In this document: positions 11,996 to 24,990 of the stretch, piece by piece
Layout of the letters: each line of letters begins with the position of its first letter
How positions within the stretch are numbered: position 1 is the first letter of the stretch
NCBI GenBank assembly: GCA_010279815.1
Contig: QEOQ01000165.1
Span: 801,638-865,637 of the forward strand
Length of the DNA: 64,000 nucleotides
Source: Brachionus plicatilis
Lineage: Eukaryota; Rotifera; Eurotatoria; Ploima; Brachionidae
Direction of reading: 5' to 3'
Translations under genes and position numbers: made by a program
The notes under the pieces: model-generated
Database searches by the model: none
The model's input: the letters and a program-made list of their open reading frames with translations, nothing else
Told to the model about the DNA's origin: nothing

Positions 11996-12410
11996 AAAAA
12001 AGTGCGATGTTTCGAATTTATTTTTTATTTTTTATTTTTAAAAAATAAATGAGGGTTAACCTTATTACATTGAAATTAAGTAGATTACATCAAAAATAGA
12101 ATATTTAGTTTTTATTGTTTTTAAGTAAAAATTTTTAGATTTTATTTTTTATTAAAAAAGATAATCACTTAAAAAAGAAAAAAAATTTATCTAATTTACT
12201 TATTTCCTAAATTGATTACAAAATTTATTATAAAAAAAAAATCAAAATACTCTAATATTTTATAAAATTTAAAATTTAAAGATTTTTTTTAAAACAATCA
12301 AAATTAAGTGTCTATGTTTGCTGTAATCTATTTAATTTCCATGAAATAAAATTGCAAAAATAACTCACATTTATTTTTTTTTGAATAAATCTGAAACGTC
12401 GCACTTTTTT
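11996..12410. mobile_element. Palindromic MITE (GTGCGA-GTTTCG termini)
   Basis: AAAAAAGTGCGATGTTTCGA at the left is matched by the inverse TCTGAAACGTCGCACTTTTT at the right. Inner arms also pair (AATTAAGTAGATTACA versus TGTAATCTATTTAATT), so most of the ~415 bp could fold back on itself. No coding. A target duplication is not clear. Confidence 0.65.
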
Positions 12411-12549
12411 GCAAACTTTTTTAAAATTGTAAAAAATTCTTAAAAAACAAATAGAAATTGTAAATTGAATTTTTTGTTATTCTTAATTTTCAATTACTTT
12501 AAAATTTCACTAGTCCAAACAAGTAAATTGTATTTCTTTACAATTATAA

Positions 12550-12840
12550 TTATCAGATTCAAAATTATTTTAGTAGCGAGGACAGAATTTTAACATTTAA
12601 TTAAATTACAAAAAAATTTCAATAAGAACAGATCATGGAAATTAAAAATAAAATATATCTCAGAATATTGATATTTATTTTGATCATTTTTATTTCCTGT
12701 GTTTAATTTTTTTTTATACTGAATTTAGTGAAACATATTTTGTTTCATCAATAGAGCTTAAAAAGCTCAATTTTGTCAATTTAAATTAATTAAAAATTGT
12801 TAATTTTTGTAAGAAGGTTTGTAAGAGAATCACAATGCTG
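12550..12840 (+). repeat. Diverged dispersed repeat, copy 1
   Basis: About 290 bp (GACAGAATTTTAACATTTAA, CAGATCATGG, AATATTGATATTTATTTTGA, AAAAAGCTCAATTTT) align collinearly with 57840-58150. Identity is roughly 75-80 percent by eye. Class unknown. Confidence 0.6.
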
Positions 12841-13526
12841 CCAACATTGTTGCAGAGTAGTTTAATAGTCACAAAACACAAGTTTTAGGTCAAGTTCGGA
12901 CTTTAATTTTAGTGTTTTTGAAATTTACGTGGCCGTGATCATGACTCATGAATGATCTTTTTGCCGTTCTACATAGCTATTGTGGCGGTCTAATTTAAGT
13001 CAAAGTTAAAAAAATTTAACTCCTAATCTCGATTTGAAGGCAAAATGAAAATAATTTTTACATTTTCATATTTTTAAATTTTGTGTGCAATTTTTCAGAA
13101 AATAAAAAACTCTTCTTAATTATTTTGTTACCAAAATTTAAAATAAAAATTTTGTGAAAAATTTTACATAAAAATATATAAAAATGTAAAAATACAAAAT
13201 TTTCTAGATTTGATTTTAAGTATAAAATACAGAAAATACTTATCGTTGTATTAGTATTTGTTTTAATTATTTGAAGTGATGTTGGATAATATTTTTAAAT
13301 AAAACGGATAGTGTTCAAAATTTGTGGACGAATTAATTAATTTGTCCAACTTTAAATTGTAAAAAAGGATTTTTTGTTTTAGTTTTTTTTTATTAAATTT
13401 TGTAAAATTACAATTAGAAAAAATTTTTTAAAGAAAACTTATGTAATTTTTTTCTTATTTATTCAAACTTTATTATAAATTATGAATTTAAAGTTTTTTT
13501 TCCCTCAATGGGACTTCAAAATTATT

Positions 13527-13580
13527 AATAATAAAAATAATAAAAATAATAAAAATAATAAAAATAATAATAATAATAAT
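13527..13580 (+). repeat. (AATAAA)n / (AAT)n microsatellite
   Basis: Several tandem AATAAA units grade into AAT trinucleotides. Confidence 0.9.
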
Positions 13581-14363
13581 AGTAACTTGTCACATCAAGC
13601 TTAGACAAATAATAGGAAAAAGAAGCAATTTAAATAAAATAATAGAATAATTCTGACATAATATTTATTTATTTGCATTCCTGATCTAGCCTGGGCTCCT
13701 TCAGATAAATTAGAAAAAAAATTAAAACAATTTTTAAATTTTTAAAATTTGATCCTTTAGTTGAAAAGACGGTAATAAATGATAAGATAACAATCAAAAC
13801 TAGTGATTAAAGGATAAGGAAATAAAAGGAGCTGGGAAAATAAGAGAAAAAAATATGAAAATCAGATAAGCTTGTATGCGGCCTAGTCAGAAAACTTTGT
13901 ATAATTAGGATTCGAAACAAAAGCCTCTTTGGTCAATGGAAATTAATTATAAATTTTGCTAATATTTAATTTTTTTCTGAATAATGATTCAGAGGAGGCC
14001 AGAGAGGACAGCTGTCTTACAGCTGTATTTTGAATAAGTTTTAACTAATGCCAATCTGATTCAGAGAATGAGTTTAGACACTGAAAATTGTAGCTCAAAA
14101 AAGAGCGAATGAGTACCTTTTAAAGACCAGTTACCATGTTATGATCGAGCTTCTAATTTTTTGAAAACAACATATTAAAAATATTTAGTCTATTCATACA
14201 TTTACTCTTAGAAGATATTAACTCTCAAAGATATTATTAGATCTCTTGTTCTTTGAGAAAATTGTATAGCTGCATTTGTTTGGGTAAATTTTCATCTCCC
14301 ATTTGCATAGTCATGGTTCTATTTCTTTTCTTTTATTATTTTATTAAGAATATAATAATTAAG

Positions 14364-14470
14364 GATTAGACACCAGGGCACGTCCGAATGATTCAAGACT
14401 TTTGTTTGAACACTCATGAAAATTAAATTTTAAATTTTAAATCGTTTAAAATTTCAATTTTTATAAGTTA
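14364..14470 (+). repeat. Dispersed 105-bp repeat, copy 2
   Basis: Same-orientation copy of 11371-11475. Confidence 0.8.
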
Positions 14471-14620
14471 TACGCAATTTTTTTGATGTTAAATAAATCA
14501 AAAGAAACTTATCAATTTTTTACCTTTTTTAAATTACATTATTAATAATCTGTAAAAACTCAAATGATTTTTTGATCAATTAATTAATAAATGATGTTTA
14601 ATTTTAAAATCTATTAAAAT

Positions 14621-14796
14621 CAGATTTGTTTAAAAGTTCCAAAAGTTTTTTTTTCGAAAGTCCATTTTAGCATAAAAGTCTTCATAATTCTTAAGTATTC
14701 CAAATTTTAAGCCCAGACTTGGACTTTTGAAAAAACATTAACAAAAAAAACTCGAACTTGGACTTGACTTGAGACTTGCGACTTTAAAAAACTCTG
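14621..14796. mobile_element. 176-bp hAT-type MITE of the AAGTC family
   Basis: Left end CAGATTTGTTTAAAAGTTCC, right end TTTAAAAAACTCTG. Flanking 8-mers ATTAAAAT (14613-14620) and ATTTAAAT (14797-14804) match at 7 of 8 positions. An 8-bp duplication with CAGA-type ends is characteristic of hAT elements. The interior consists of repeated AAGTC/GACTT motifs shared with 54636-54771, 55098-55370 and 60440-61600. Confidence 0.65.
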
Positions 14797-14804
14797 ATTT
14801 AAAT

Positions 14805-16924
14805 ATCAATTTCCAATTACTATAAAACTGATTTTTTTTTCGTTCTTTTTAAAAATCAAATTAAAAATTTACTCCTTAGTGAGAAAAAAATTGAAATACT
14901 CAGCTCATTTTAATTAAAATATGTTTTAAAAAAAAAAAAAAAAAAACTAAATTTACTTCTTTGTGAAATAATTACCTTCTAAGCGAAAATAACTAAAAAT
15001 TAAAAAACTAAAATAATGAGCGAATGTGAGACATCAATTACTTCTATACTAGTTCCAGTTTATCAAGCAACTCATGATCAATTATTTTCAAATATTTTTT
15101 AATTTTTTGAAACTACAATAATTAAATAATATATTAATAAAATAAATTAGATACTTTTATTATTTTTTATTTTTTAGATACAAGAATCATTTATTTAGAT
15201 GCAAAATTAATTTTTAGCCATTAAATATTTATGTCAATTTTTCCTGTCCCCTTAGACATGAAGAAAAAGACCAAGTGATTAGCAAAAAGGAAGCGACTTT
15301 TTACAGAGTCTTGTGGAATTTTACATTTTAAACAGTGTCATATTCGAAGTAAAGTGTCAATTTTTTTCCTTTTTTCTCTACATTTTAATTTTTTTAATCT
15401 TAAATCCGAGTTTATGATATCAGACTTTGCATTTTAAAAAACTAAGTTAACAAATTTTTCTTTTTTTCATCATGGACTTTTTTTTTAAAAAAATGTTATT
15501 TCAAGCAAGTAGTTGAAAGGCAGGACCAAGTTCCATTCAAAACAACCAAGGATTCCATCCCAAAATATATTTTAAATGAATATTTGAAATGGCATGTAAA
15601 TTGATTAAAAATGGTTATTTTTTTGAATATTTTTAAATTATAAAATTTAATGAAAAGGAAAGTATTTTTTATAGCAAGCTTTTAATGCTTAGATTAATTT
15701 TTAGATATGGAAAATCTTGAAAAAATTTTTTTTATTCAGAATTATGCATAGCAAGTTGTATGGCTTTTTTAACATGAAAATATATAAAACTTATTTTAAA
15801 AAAAAAATTTTGATCAAAAAATTAAATTTGCCTTCAGCTTGCAAATCCGTAAAACAGCAGTGCTTTTTATTAAACCAATATTGACGATATGATTAGGGTA
15901 TTTTAAAAAATTATAAAATAAAAGTTTTGTAATATCTTCAAAAATTTTTAAGAAATTTAGAATTTTTTTAAAAAGAAATTAATTGATTTTGTAGTCAGAA
16001 ATTTTTAGTTATTTTTGGAATTTAAATTCGGGTAATAAAAATTTACTAGCAAAATGCTCTCAAGATATAAAAAGAAACTCAAACACTTTAATTTAAAAAA
16101 CAACACCATTAAGTTTCTGACATAGGTTAGTAGATTAGAAACTAATATGTTCAACTACAATTCATGATTTAGAGCACAATAAATTTATCATCAAAAAATT
16201 CCTAATAACTTTCAACTAATTTAATTTTAGATTCGGATTTAACAATGAATCAATGATTTTCAATTTATTCATCTGATCATACGGCCTCCATTTCATTTAA
16301 AATTATATTTCATTTTTTTTTGTTTATTTAGAATAAAATTTAGGATAGTCACTACCACAGGCTTATTCGAGAGGTAAAAAAATTCCTCTATTCAGCCTGC
16401 ACGCTTTAGATTGTTAAATAAAGAAAAGATTATAAAAAAAATTATTTTCAAAAATTCTTATCTTATTAACAAAAATTTAGAGATGTTTTTTATTTCTAAT
16501 ATTTTTTTAAAAAAAGATCTATTCTTTTTTAAAATGTTAATGGTCTGTAATCTGTTTAATGATCATATCAGACAGGAATTTAGCATATTGATAATAAGGT
16601 CAATTCTATGAAAACATTTAGAATCGTTGATTCTTTTGGCTAATCAAGATTAAAAAGCATGATTAATATTATTTTCATGATGTTCTGACTAGGTCTTCTT
16701 CGAGTATCTCTATAAAATGTCAAAATTTGGATCCGACAAGACATTTCTAAATTACATTCAAATTTTAAACAATAAAATCAAAAATATCTTTATTCCTGCT
16801 ACTTTTTTATCTGAGTTGTTTTTAAATCACAATTCTCAAGTCAAGTCAATGAATTAAATTAAGCTTAATATATGCTTTTTTTAAAATAAATTTAAATCAG
16901 TTCAGTGTTCAGAATTTTTTTCTA
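14805..16924. other. AT-rich sequence with no recognised feature
   Basis: Poly(A) and poly(T) runs (for example 14927-14945) and no coding frame of normal composition. The 66-codon frame at 16411-16611 is Lys/Ile/Phe low complexity. Confidence 0.5.
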
Positions 16925-17230
16925 CTGTGGTGATTTGACACGAGGATTTGACAAAATTTTACGTTAATATACGTAAAATACCGAAAAATCCTTTAAGTCA
17001 AATATAAAGAATTTACGAAAATTATCGAAATTTTACGATATTTTTGGTTAATTTTAGTAAAAGTAAAAATTGCCAATATTTTTTTGAAAAAATTTTTTTT
17101 TGTTGAAAAATTCTAATTTTTTTCTTACCAAATTATGCTGAAAAAAGTTAATATTTTTCCGTAAAATTTCGAAAAAATAGATATTTAGGGTTAAAATTGT
17201 AAAAATTGGTAAATTTTGGGGAAAGTTTCA
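16925..17230. mobile_element. Arm of a palindromic Tc1/mariner-type MITE
   Basis: Starts TA then CTGTGGTGATTTGAC, followed by TTTTACG-rich subterminal sequence and the module TTAGGGTTAAAATTGTAAAA ATTGGTAAATTTT (17186-17217). The same modules occur, partly inverted, at 20800-21273. It is a solo or truncated arm; no opposite end is seen nearby. Confidence 0.6.
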
Positions 17231-17924
17231 GTTTCACTCAGTTTTGATTTAGTGACTCATTTCTCAGTGACTTCTAAAAGATTTGAAAAAGAACCTCTCC
17301 CGAGTGCAAGAGCTGCTGAATCTATGGTTAGCTGGAATAATTTTGAAAAAATTTGAAAACATGTGTATCTTTTTGATAATTATTATTTATTTATTTATTG
17401 AATTGAATTAACCTCCTTTAAGGAGAAGTAAAAGAAAATAAAGATAAAATTTTTTTTTGTGTTTTTGTGTTTTTTTAAAATATGAAAAATTATTACCTAA
17501 AAATAAAATTACAAAAATAAAAAAGGAACATTAGTTCGAAAATAGAAAAAGGCATGAAAGTTAGAAAGCAAGATAATTTGGACCAAAATTCATGAATTTC
17601 TTTTATTTTGAATTAGCTCATTTAGGAGAGTTCTGTAATGTTTTAATTTTAAATTGCAAAGACATAACCAAATTGAATCAGATAATTATTATAAAATTGG
17701 TCTTTTAAAGAAAACATGTGAATGTAAGCTTAATGTGAAGCTCGGATATTGTAGTCATATTTTGGCTTTGGAAAAATTGTGGAAAAATAATGACTTTGTA
17801 AATAGGCCCATAAAAAGGTAGATCAAAAATAGCGGGTAAATGGTTAAGCCAATTTTAAACAGATTTAATAATAATTACTTAAAGACTTTAAAAGTTTATT
17901 TATTTAATAAATTTTTTTAATCAA

Positions 17925-18020
17925 AATCTGTGTTTAAAAGTCATAAAAATGATATTTTAATTTCCTGTTAGGCACAGAAAAATTGTATTAAAAAGTTTCT
18001 AAACTGTGGGTAACAGTATT
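17925..18020 (+). repeat. Dispersed repeat with an inverted copy in neurexin intron 1
   Basis: About 95 bp (TCATAAAAATGATATTTTAA, GTTAGGCACAGAAAAATTGT, CTGTGGGTAACAGT) reappear reverse-complemented at 28390-28502. Confidence 0.7.
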
Positions 18021-18054
18021 TTCATTCTGGGTAACCAATTAATCTTTAGTTTAT

Positions 18055-18840
18055 GAAATAAATGGTTCCCCACAATTAAAAACTTTTCACCACAAACCAA
18101 AAACTTTTTAACACAAATCACTACAAAACACAATTTTTTTGTGCCGAATTCAATGAAAAAATAATTGTTACAAATTTAACCAAATAACTGGTTAACACAA
18201 ATTTTTGTGTTGAAAAAAAATTAAATAATTTTTTCAAATAGTGTTTATAAAATTATATATAAAAAAAATTAAATATTTAATTAAAAAAATAATTAAATTA
18301 AAATCTATTTTAAGGAAAACCAATTTCCAGCTAATTTTGGACGACCTTTTTTAGGTTTATTAACAAATTCGTCTAATATTGGTCCTATATCATTCAATGA
18401 ATTGTCATTGTTTTTTCTTTTGTTTTCGCTTTATTTTTTTTGGATTTTTAAGTTCCAAAAATTCGGAAATCTTTTTTTATTATCATCATGTTTTTGATTA
18501 AAAATATCCTCACTTTTTCGGTTTATGTCCAAATTTAATGAAAATGGTACCAAATTAAAGCTGAGATAAAAATGAACTTAGTGCTTTTTACAGAATTCAA
18601 AAAAATCAAGTATTAACAAAGTTATGGTCATTATAAAATCATAAGCATTTTATTATCTAAAATATTTAGTAGAAGTTCTTAATAGATATTAAAAAAATTT
18701 TGCTTAGAAGATTTTTTATTTGTGGAGAGCAGTTTTTGTCGTGGTCAAGTTATTTTTGTGCTGAAAAAATTTTATCATTGTGGGGAATAGTTTTTAATTT
18801 GTGGGTGACAGTTTTTTGTTTGTGGGGACTAGGTAGACCC
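18055..18840. mobile_element. 0.8-kb element with 9-bp target duplication, copy 1
   Basis: Flanked by exact 9-mers TTAGTTTAT (18046-18054 and 18841-18849). The left end reads GAAATAAATGGTTCCCCACA; the right end reads TGTGGGGACTAGGTAGACCC. Subterminal CCCCACAA/TTGTGGGG motifs are inverted. The interior is nearly identical to 60640-61445 over its full length. Nine-bp duplications are typical of Mutator-like elements, but the terminal match is weak and no transposase is encoded, so class assignment is tentative. Confidence 0.75.
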
Positions 18841-18849
18841 TTAGTTTAT

Positions 18850-20799
18850 TCATGAAATTATTGTTTTCAACTTGAACTCAAGACCGAATTTAGTGCAGAT
18901 AAATTGTCTTATTGATTTAAATTTTTTTCCTCATAATTTTACAAATTTTATTCTTGCTTAATTCAATGAATAGCTGATTGGCACTGAAAAGAAGTGGTCT
19001 AAGTATTCTTTGATGGTTTAATCAAGTAGAAATAAAAATTTTTTTATTCTACAAATAAACAAATTCAAGTGGCTTGATAAACAAAAAAAATTTTGTATGT
19101 GTTTTTGATTAATATTTTAATTGCAAAAACATGATATCGATTGATAAGCTGGCAGACAATCTAGCAATGCAGAAATGCGAGTGTCATAAATCAGAATTAA
19201 GAATTCACTTAAGAAACGATAGAATGGCTCAATTTGCATTTTGATCAAAAAATTTTAAAAGGCCTATAATGCATTTTTGTTTAAAATTAGTTTCCGATTT
19301 TGAGCGATAAATCAATTTTTGAATAGTACTACCGCTTTAAGTCAGATCTAAATAAATCACCCACTATCATTACAAATTAATAGATTTAACTAATTTATTT
19401 GCTTTTATATATTTTGCTCATTTAACATTTATTTGTGATTTAGAATGAACTTGATTGCAGCAAAAAAAAGTATGAAAATGATAGAATCAATAGCAATCTG
19501 GATCAATTGGATCAGCAAGGGAATATTGAAAAAATTCAAACAGACGGCTCAAAACGTTTGATGTATGTTTATAATTTTAATAGCACTTAAGACTATTAGA
19601 TGGGGTCAGCTGAATTCTATCATAAATATTAAGCTACTTGAATTAGATAAACATATGAGTTGATCATATTTGAATTGAATTAAATATTGATTAAATTTGC
19701 AATAATATAGATTGGTTTAACAAGAAAAAACAGCCATATCATTTGTGAAGTTTAGAATCAAATTTCCGTGTCGGTCTGCCCACAATCATAATCGACTCAT
19801 TCACTGCTAATTAAAAAAGTTTTGTTTACTCTGTGCAAATAAAAAAAATTTTTTTTTTTTTCTTATTAATGGATAATTTTAAATTAATTTATCTTTGGAG
19901 CTATTCAGCCATTTAAGCAAAATGAGAAACTTTCAAAAATTAAAAGACTATTTGCCTGAACAAAATCGCGAGTCGATTGTTTATTTTTGCAGCTAAAGTC
20001 AAAGATAAAATTCCTGCCATTGTTTATGAGAATAAATACAAATTATTATCAAGTCAATGAATAATGTTTTTTTTATAATAACTCGATCAATTGTAAGTAA
20101 ATGCGCTTGATCTTTTTTTATTCAAGTATTAAGAGAATATTTTTTTCTATATGTTTTAATTGCATACAATTTACTAAAAAAAATTTTTTTTAAATATTAA
20201 GATTGATTTTAAATGAATTAAAAAAGAAAAAGTAAAATTCATTTAAAGGCCATTTATCACCTTTTTATTTATGCAATACAAGACTTCTGGGTCTGAATAA
20301 CTGGGCTCGATTATTTCGAGGGAAAGATTGGTATTTCTATTTTATATTGAGGCCAACCTCCTGAATAAACGCCTAATGCCACTAGAAACAAAAGTCTTGC
20401 ACAGAAGTTCTCTAGGTCTCAAAAAATATTTGGTTGAAAGGAGTATTTTTATATTTTTGTGCTAATTTTTATTACAATTAAAATTTAAAAAAAATTTAAC
20501 AATTATTTAAATGTGAAATGTTTAGCATAATGCAAAGCTATTCGAAATATAAAAGCATAATTTTGTATTTATTAGAAATCTAGTTCTAAAATTTTACTTT
20601 TATCTGCTAACTTTTTTTGCCTACTGGGCTTGGATTGATAAAAAAACAATAGTAATAATTTTTCACAATTAATAAGATTGAGATTAAATTTAAAAGAAAA
20701 AGTATTAAATAAATTAAAAAATAAATTTCAAATAAAAATGTGTGTTCTTTTCTTTTGTTTTATTGCGGATATAATTTGAATTTAAAATTTGAATTGAAT
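18850..20799. other. AT-rich intergenic sequence
   Basis: Apart from the orphan exon-like segment nothing was recognised. Inverted fragments near 20281-20420 (AAGACTTCTGGGTCT versus AAGTTCTCTAGGTCTC) are too weak to call. Confidence 0.4.
19444..19562 (+). CDS. Orphan exon-like open segment, function unknown
   Basis: Bounded by an acceptor-like TTTGTGATTTAG (19432-19443) and a consensus GTATGT donor (19563). The frame encodes 39 codons beginning NELDCSKKKYENDRINSNLD, a hydrophilic, coiled-coil-like composition quite unlike translations of the surrounding AT-rich DNA. I do not recognise the family and find no convincing partner exon. It may belong to an unrecognised gene between PPP1R37 and neurexin, or be a relic. 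Confidence 0.3.
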
Positions 20800-21273
20800 A
20801 AAAAAATTTTTTTATTGAAAAATTTTTTTTTTTTTTTTTTTATTACCAAATTTTGCTGGAAAATATTTTAAATTTTTTTGAATAAATTTTTAAAAATCTA
20901 TTTTTACGTAAAATTTCGTAAAAATAGATAATTAGGGTTAAAATTGTAAAAATTGGTAAATTTTGCTCAAAATTAATTTTAAAAATAATCACCACAAAAA
21001 AGTATCAAAATATAAAATTGATTTTGAGCAAAATTTACCAATTTTTACAATTTTTACCCATGAATAACTAATTTTTACGAAATTTTACGCATTGACTGCT
21101 CTTATAGGGCAGTTATTTAATTTTTCTCCAGTATAATTTGGTAAGAAAAAAATTAAAAAATTAGAATTTAAAAAAAAAAAACATTTTTTTCAAAAAATTT
21201 CATTTTTTTTTCACTTTTAGGATTTTACGGTATTTTACGTGAATTATCGTAAAATTTAGTCAAATCACCACTG
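20800..21273. mobile_element. Left-truncated palindromic Tc1/mariner-type MITE
   Basis: The right end reads GTCAAATCACCACTG followed by TA (21274-21275), the inverse of the end at 16925. A ~60-bp loop (about 20985-21040) separates inverted arms carrying ATTGGTAAATTTTGCTCAAA and TTTGAGCAAAATTTACCAAT. The left arm lacks the expected terminus. Confidence 0.6.
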
Positions 21274-21275
21274 TA

Positions 21276-24049
21276 TTACGTATTCTAAAACCTGTTTTGT
21301 TGTATTTAAATTTATCTAAATTGACTTAAATTCAAAGAATGGTAAACATCTTAATAAATATTGTTTCTAGTCTTTTTTTCTGCTAAAATATGCTCGAGCA
21401 CATTGAATCAAAATTTAGAAAACACAAGCGCATTAATTTCGAATTCCACAAAATTGATTATCTGACTTATTTTCTTATTTTAATTCATCTTAATCATAGA
21501 TAAAAAATTTCAAATTGATTGATCATTTTGATGAGTTTTTCGACAACCAAGCATACCATCCATATTTTTACATCCTAGAAAAATACACATATGTTCGATT
21601 TAGTAAGGCTTTAATTAAATACAAGCGTGCAGACACTTAAATGCAAACATATTTTTTAGGCCTTGTATTGGAATAGGTATTTGACAGTCTCAAGTAGCTA
21701 ATAATTAAAATGTGACATAATTTTAAAAGTTCAATCATCTATCGATCAATTCTATTTATCAAGTACAGAGATCTATATTGCTAGCGGTAGTTACTAGTTG
21801 CTTCGCTGCCGGAAGTTTTTTTAATTACTGAATTTTTTTCAGTAGTAAAAAAGGAAATTAATATCAAACTATTTATGTGCAAACTTTTTTTTATTAAAAA
21901 AATGAATTTTTTATTTAATCTAATTTAATTATTAATTTAAAATATTAATTCAATTTAAATAAAATTAACTATTAAAAAAGGGGATAAAAGCAAAATATCT
22001 GTTTTACAATTTCTTTACGGTCTGATTTAAATATTTTGTTTTTTTAAATGTGAATTAAATAAAATTTGTAAAATTATTTTGATTAAATTTTTGATCAGAA
22101 TAATTTTATCAGAAAGTAGCAAAAAAAGTAAAAAAAAAAAAAAAAAAAAGAGTAAAATTTATTTGATTTTGTTAGAATCTATTTCAAAAAATAAAATAAA
22201 GATGAAAATAAAAAAATTGTTTCTTGTAATGTAAGTTTTTGATTAATAGGCTGTTTTTAGATTTTTTTACCGCCAAAAAGCCTCACTGTAAAGTCAACCA
22301 TGTGTAAATACTTAAGAAGCTGAGCCATACAACAAAAGTATAATAGTTTAACCTTTATGAAAGCTTAAGGGCTTATTTTTACTAAAAGACATTAAAAATG
22401 ATTTTGAATCATCAAAAATTGAATTCTAAGATAATTCGACTCGATTTCTTCGAGAGATCGATACATAAATATGCTCATCATATTAATTTATAAATGTACA
22501 AAATAAAAAACTTTATCAGAATGTAGCAAAAAAAATAAAAAAAAACTGAGTAAAATTTATTTATTTTACTTACAATGTATTTCATAGATAATCTAATATG
22601 ATTAAATAAATGATCGAACATTGTTTTTCTTCACAAAATGAATTCACCTGATTTAAAGGGAAGTAGAAAAATGAAAAAAATTTATTCTAGATCACATTTT
22701 CATTTTTTATTTTTGAATGGTATTTTCATTGTAGCTTTCAGTGCTTTTAAATTCAAACAATTTTTATTTTTTAAAATACAAATTAATTTTTTCAAATTAA
22801 ATAAAATTAAGTATTTTTAAAAAAGAGGCTAAATCAAAGGTAAATATTGAAAGTGAAAAGATATTTAAAATAAATTTGGTTATAAGATTCTAAGTCCGAG
22901 AATATTGTTAATCAGATTCCAAAATTAGTGTCTAGATTTTAAGCTAAACCGAACAATTATTAATCGATTAATATCAATTTTTTTATTTGAGCTGTTCTTT
23001 TTCTTTTTTGAAACGATTAGAACTGATTTAGAAAAAAAAGCTCAAACTATCTTCAAAGCTCAAGATAATGTTTTTGACGACATTAATGGCAAAATAATAT
23101 TCGAGCAAAAACAGATTTGATTCCAAACAACTAAAACTATTTGTAAAAATTGACTAGTGGTTTGGAAAATCAGCGTTTGCTCAAAATTTAGTAACAAATT
23201 AAAATCAGCTCGGTAAATATATTTGTTTTCTTAATCGATTTGCATATGGTTTTGTACAAACTATTTGCTTTTGCCATTCACAATAAAAATCATATTCGAG
23301 TATTAGCTAAAAAAACTTTCTTTTTTTATTCTTTTGATATTTATTGATTATCTGACATAACCAGCTAGCAGTATGACAATTTAAGGACGCCTTTGCCAGA
23401 CCAGAATTCAGATATTAAGCTCTTTAAATTGTGGCTAGTATCTGGTTATCACAAGAGCCTTTTGATAAATTAATTTGCTCTTTTTTTTATGTTAAAAAAA
23501 CAACAAAATTTTTAAACAAAAATAAATTTTTTTAGAATTAGAATAATTAAATAAAAAGAAGAAGAATTATGCAACCAAAAGTGAGCAGCATGAGCAGACA
23601 AGTAAGCTGATATACTTGTAAAACTAATTACTTAAATATTGAAAATAATTTACCAAATCTCAAGTTACTTAAGTTCTGATCTATTTGATTGATTACTCAA
23701 TTCGATTGAGTTAATAAAAATCCATTAAGTTCAATCTTTTTTGTAGAATAATGTTTTAATTTACTAATTGAATTGCAAATAGCTAAATATAGAATTTGGT
23801 GATCAAGACAAATATGGAATATTTAAACTGAATTAAAAAAAAAGTCAATTTGGACGCTAAAAAATTATTAATTTTTATTTTAATAAAGTTTAAGCAAGAT
23901 TTTCGAATTCGATTGAAATTTTATTAATTAAATTTAATTTAAAAACTATTTTAATTCTGTTTGAATACCCCAATATTTTAGACTTTTTTAGACTCTATTA
24001 ATCAATGGTCAAAATTTTATTTGGCTTAACATTTTTTTTTCACCAAAAA
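21276..24049. other. AT-rich intergenic sequence
   Basis: No gene recognised. A loose duplication is visible: TTTATCAGAAAGTAGCAAAA at about 22107 resembles the sequence at about 22513, each followed by GAGTAAAATTTATTT. A frame of 60 codons at 22638-22820 is low-complexity Phe/Lys and is not credited. Confidence 0.4.
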
Positions 24050-24990
24050 ATATTAAACAAAAAAATTTGGGTCTGATCAATTTCATGACCAGCAGGTCTT
24101 ATTTATTACAAAAAAATAACGCCATTTAATTTATAGACCAGTTGGTTTCAAAATTTGTTTGAGAAAAAAAAAATTAATTTTATAAACAATTTTTTTTTTA
24201 AGTCTAGTTAAAAAAAATTTTTATAAATTTTTAAAATTTTTATTAAAAATATTTAATTTGATATTTGAAAAAAAATATAAAAATATGTATAATTTTAATT
24301 TTTGTTTTTATTTCTTAAATTATATTTTCATTCAGAACATGGATAAATTGGATAGCCGTATAAAATATCTAGAAGAAGAATACAAAAAAACAGAGCAGCA
24401 GAAAAAAAATTATTAGCTTCGTTAAAAATTTAATTCATGTGATTTTTAAGTCATAACAGGATAAAAAACTTGAAAAATTTACGAGAAAATGATGATAATA
24501 ATAGAATAGAGGATAAAGAAGCTGAATTAGTTTTAAGATCAAGTCAAGATGAAGATGAAGATAATGATGCCGAATTAGTTTCAAGATCAAGCCAGACAAA
24601 TGCTTCTACTTTTAAAATTATAAAAGTAGGCGTAAAAAACAAGAATTAAGAAAAGAGTCAAATCGAAAATTTAATTCAAGGCTATTGAAGTTAATGAAGT
24701 CTCGACTCAAACTGAATCGTCTCCTTTCACTGATAGTCCAATAAATAAAATTTCAAAAAATGGTAACTTAGGTAAATATAATACATATTTTTTTATTTTT
24801 TTTTAAATATCAAATTTAATAGCTGTCAAATTTTTTTTTAAAAAAAATTGTTCATAAAATTAAATAATTTTTTCTCAAACAAATTTTGAGACCAACTGAT
24901 CTAAAAATTAAATGGCGTTTTTTTTCGATAAAAAATAAGACCTGCTGGTCATAAAATGATCAACCCCAAAAATTTATGTTTTATAAAAAA
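24050..24990. mobile_element. DNA transposon with ~150-bp inverted repeats enclosing a decayed gene
   Basis: The left arm (TCATGACCAGCAGGTCTTAT, CGCCATTTAATTTATAGACC, CAAAATTTGTTTGAGAAAA) is inverted at the right (TTTTCTCAAACAAATTTTGA, GGTCTAAAAATTAAATGGCG in inverse, AAGACCTGCTGGTCATAAAA, 24870-24985). Between them lie spliced-looking coding fragments (24336-24772). Exact ends and target duplication are not resolved. Confidence 0.7.
24336..24772 (+). pseudogene. Decayed multi-exon gene carried by the 24.05-24.99 kb element
   Basis: First segment after TTTTCATTCAG: MDKLDSRIKYLEEEYKKTEQ, a short coiled coil ending at TAG 24414-24416. Second segment after ATAACAG (24459): acidic, with a duplicated AELV(L/S)RSSQ motif flanking DEDEDN. 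A third stretch reads KAIEVNEVSTQTESSPFTDS and ends near a GGTAAA donor (24772). Frames shift between segments, so it is either spliced or broken. Family not recognised; possibly the N-terminal region of a transposon protein. Confidence 0.4.

Noticed and set aside
16925..21273. One 4.3-kb transposon spanning both GTGATTTGAC ends
   Set aside because: The right part is itself a truncated palindrome with its own centre, and a separate 0.8-kb element with its own target duplication lies between, so two separate copies are more likely.
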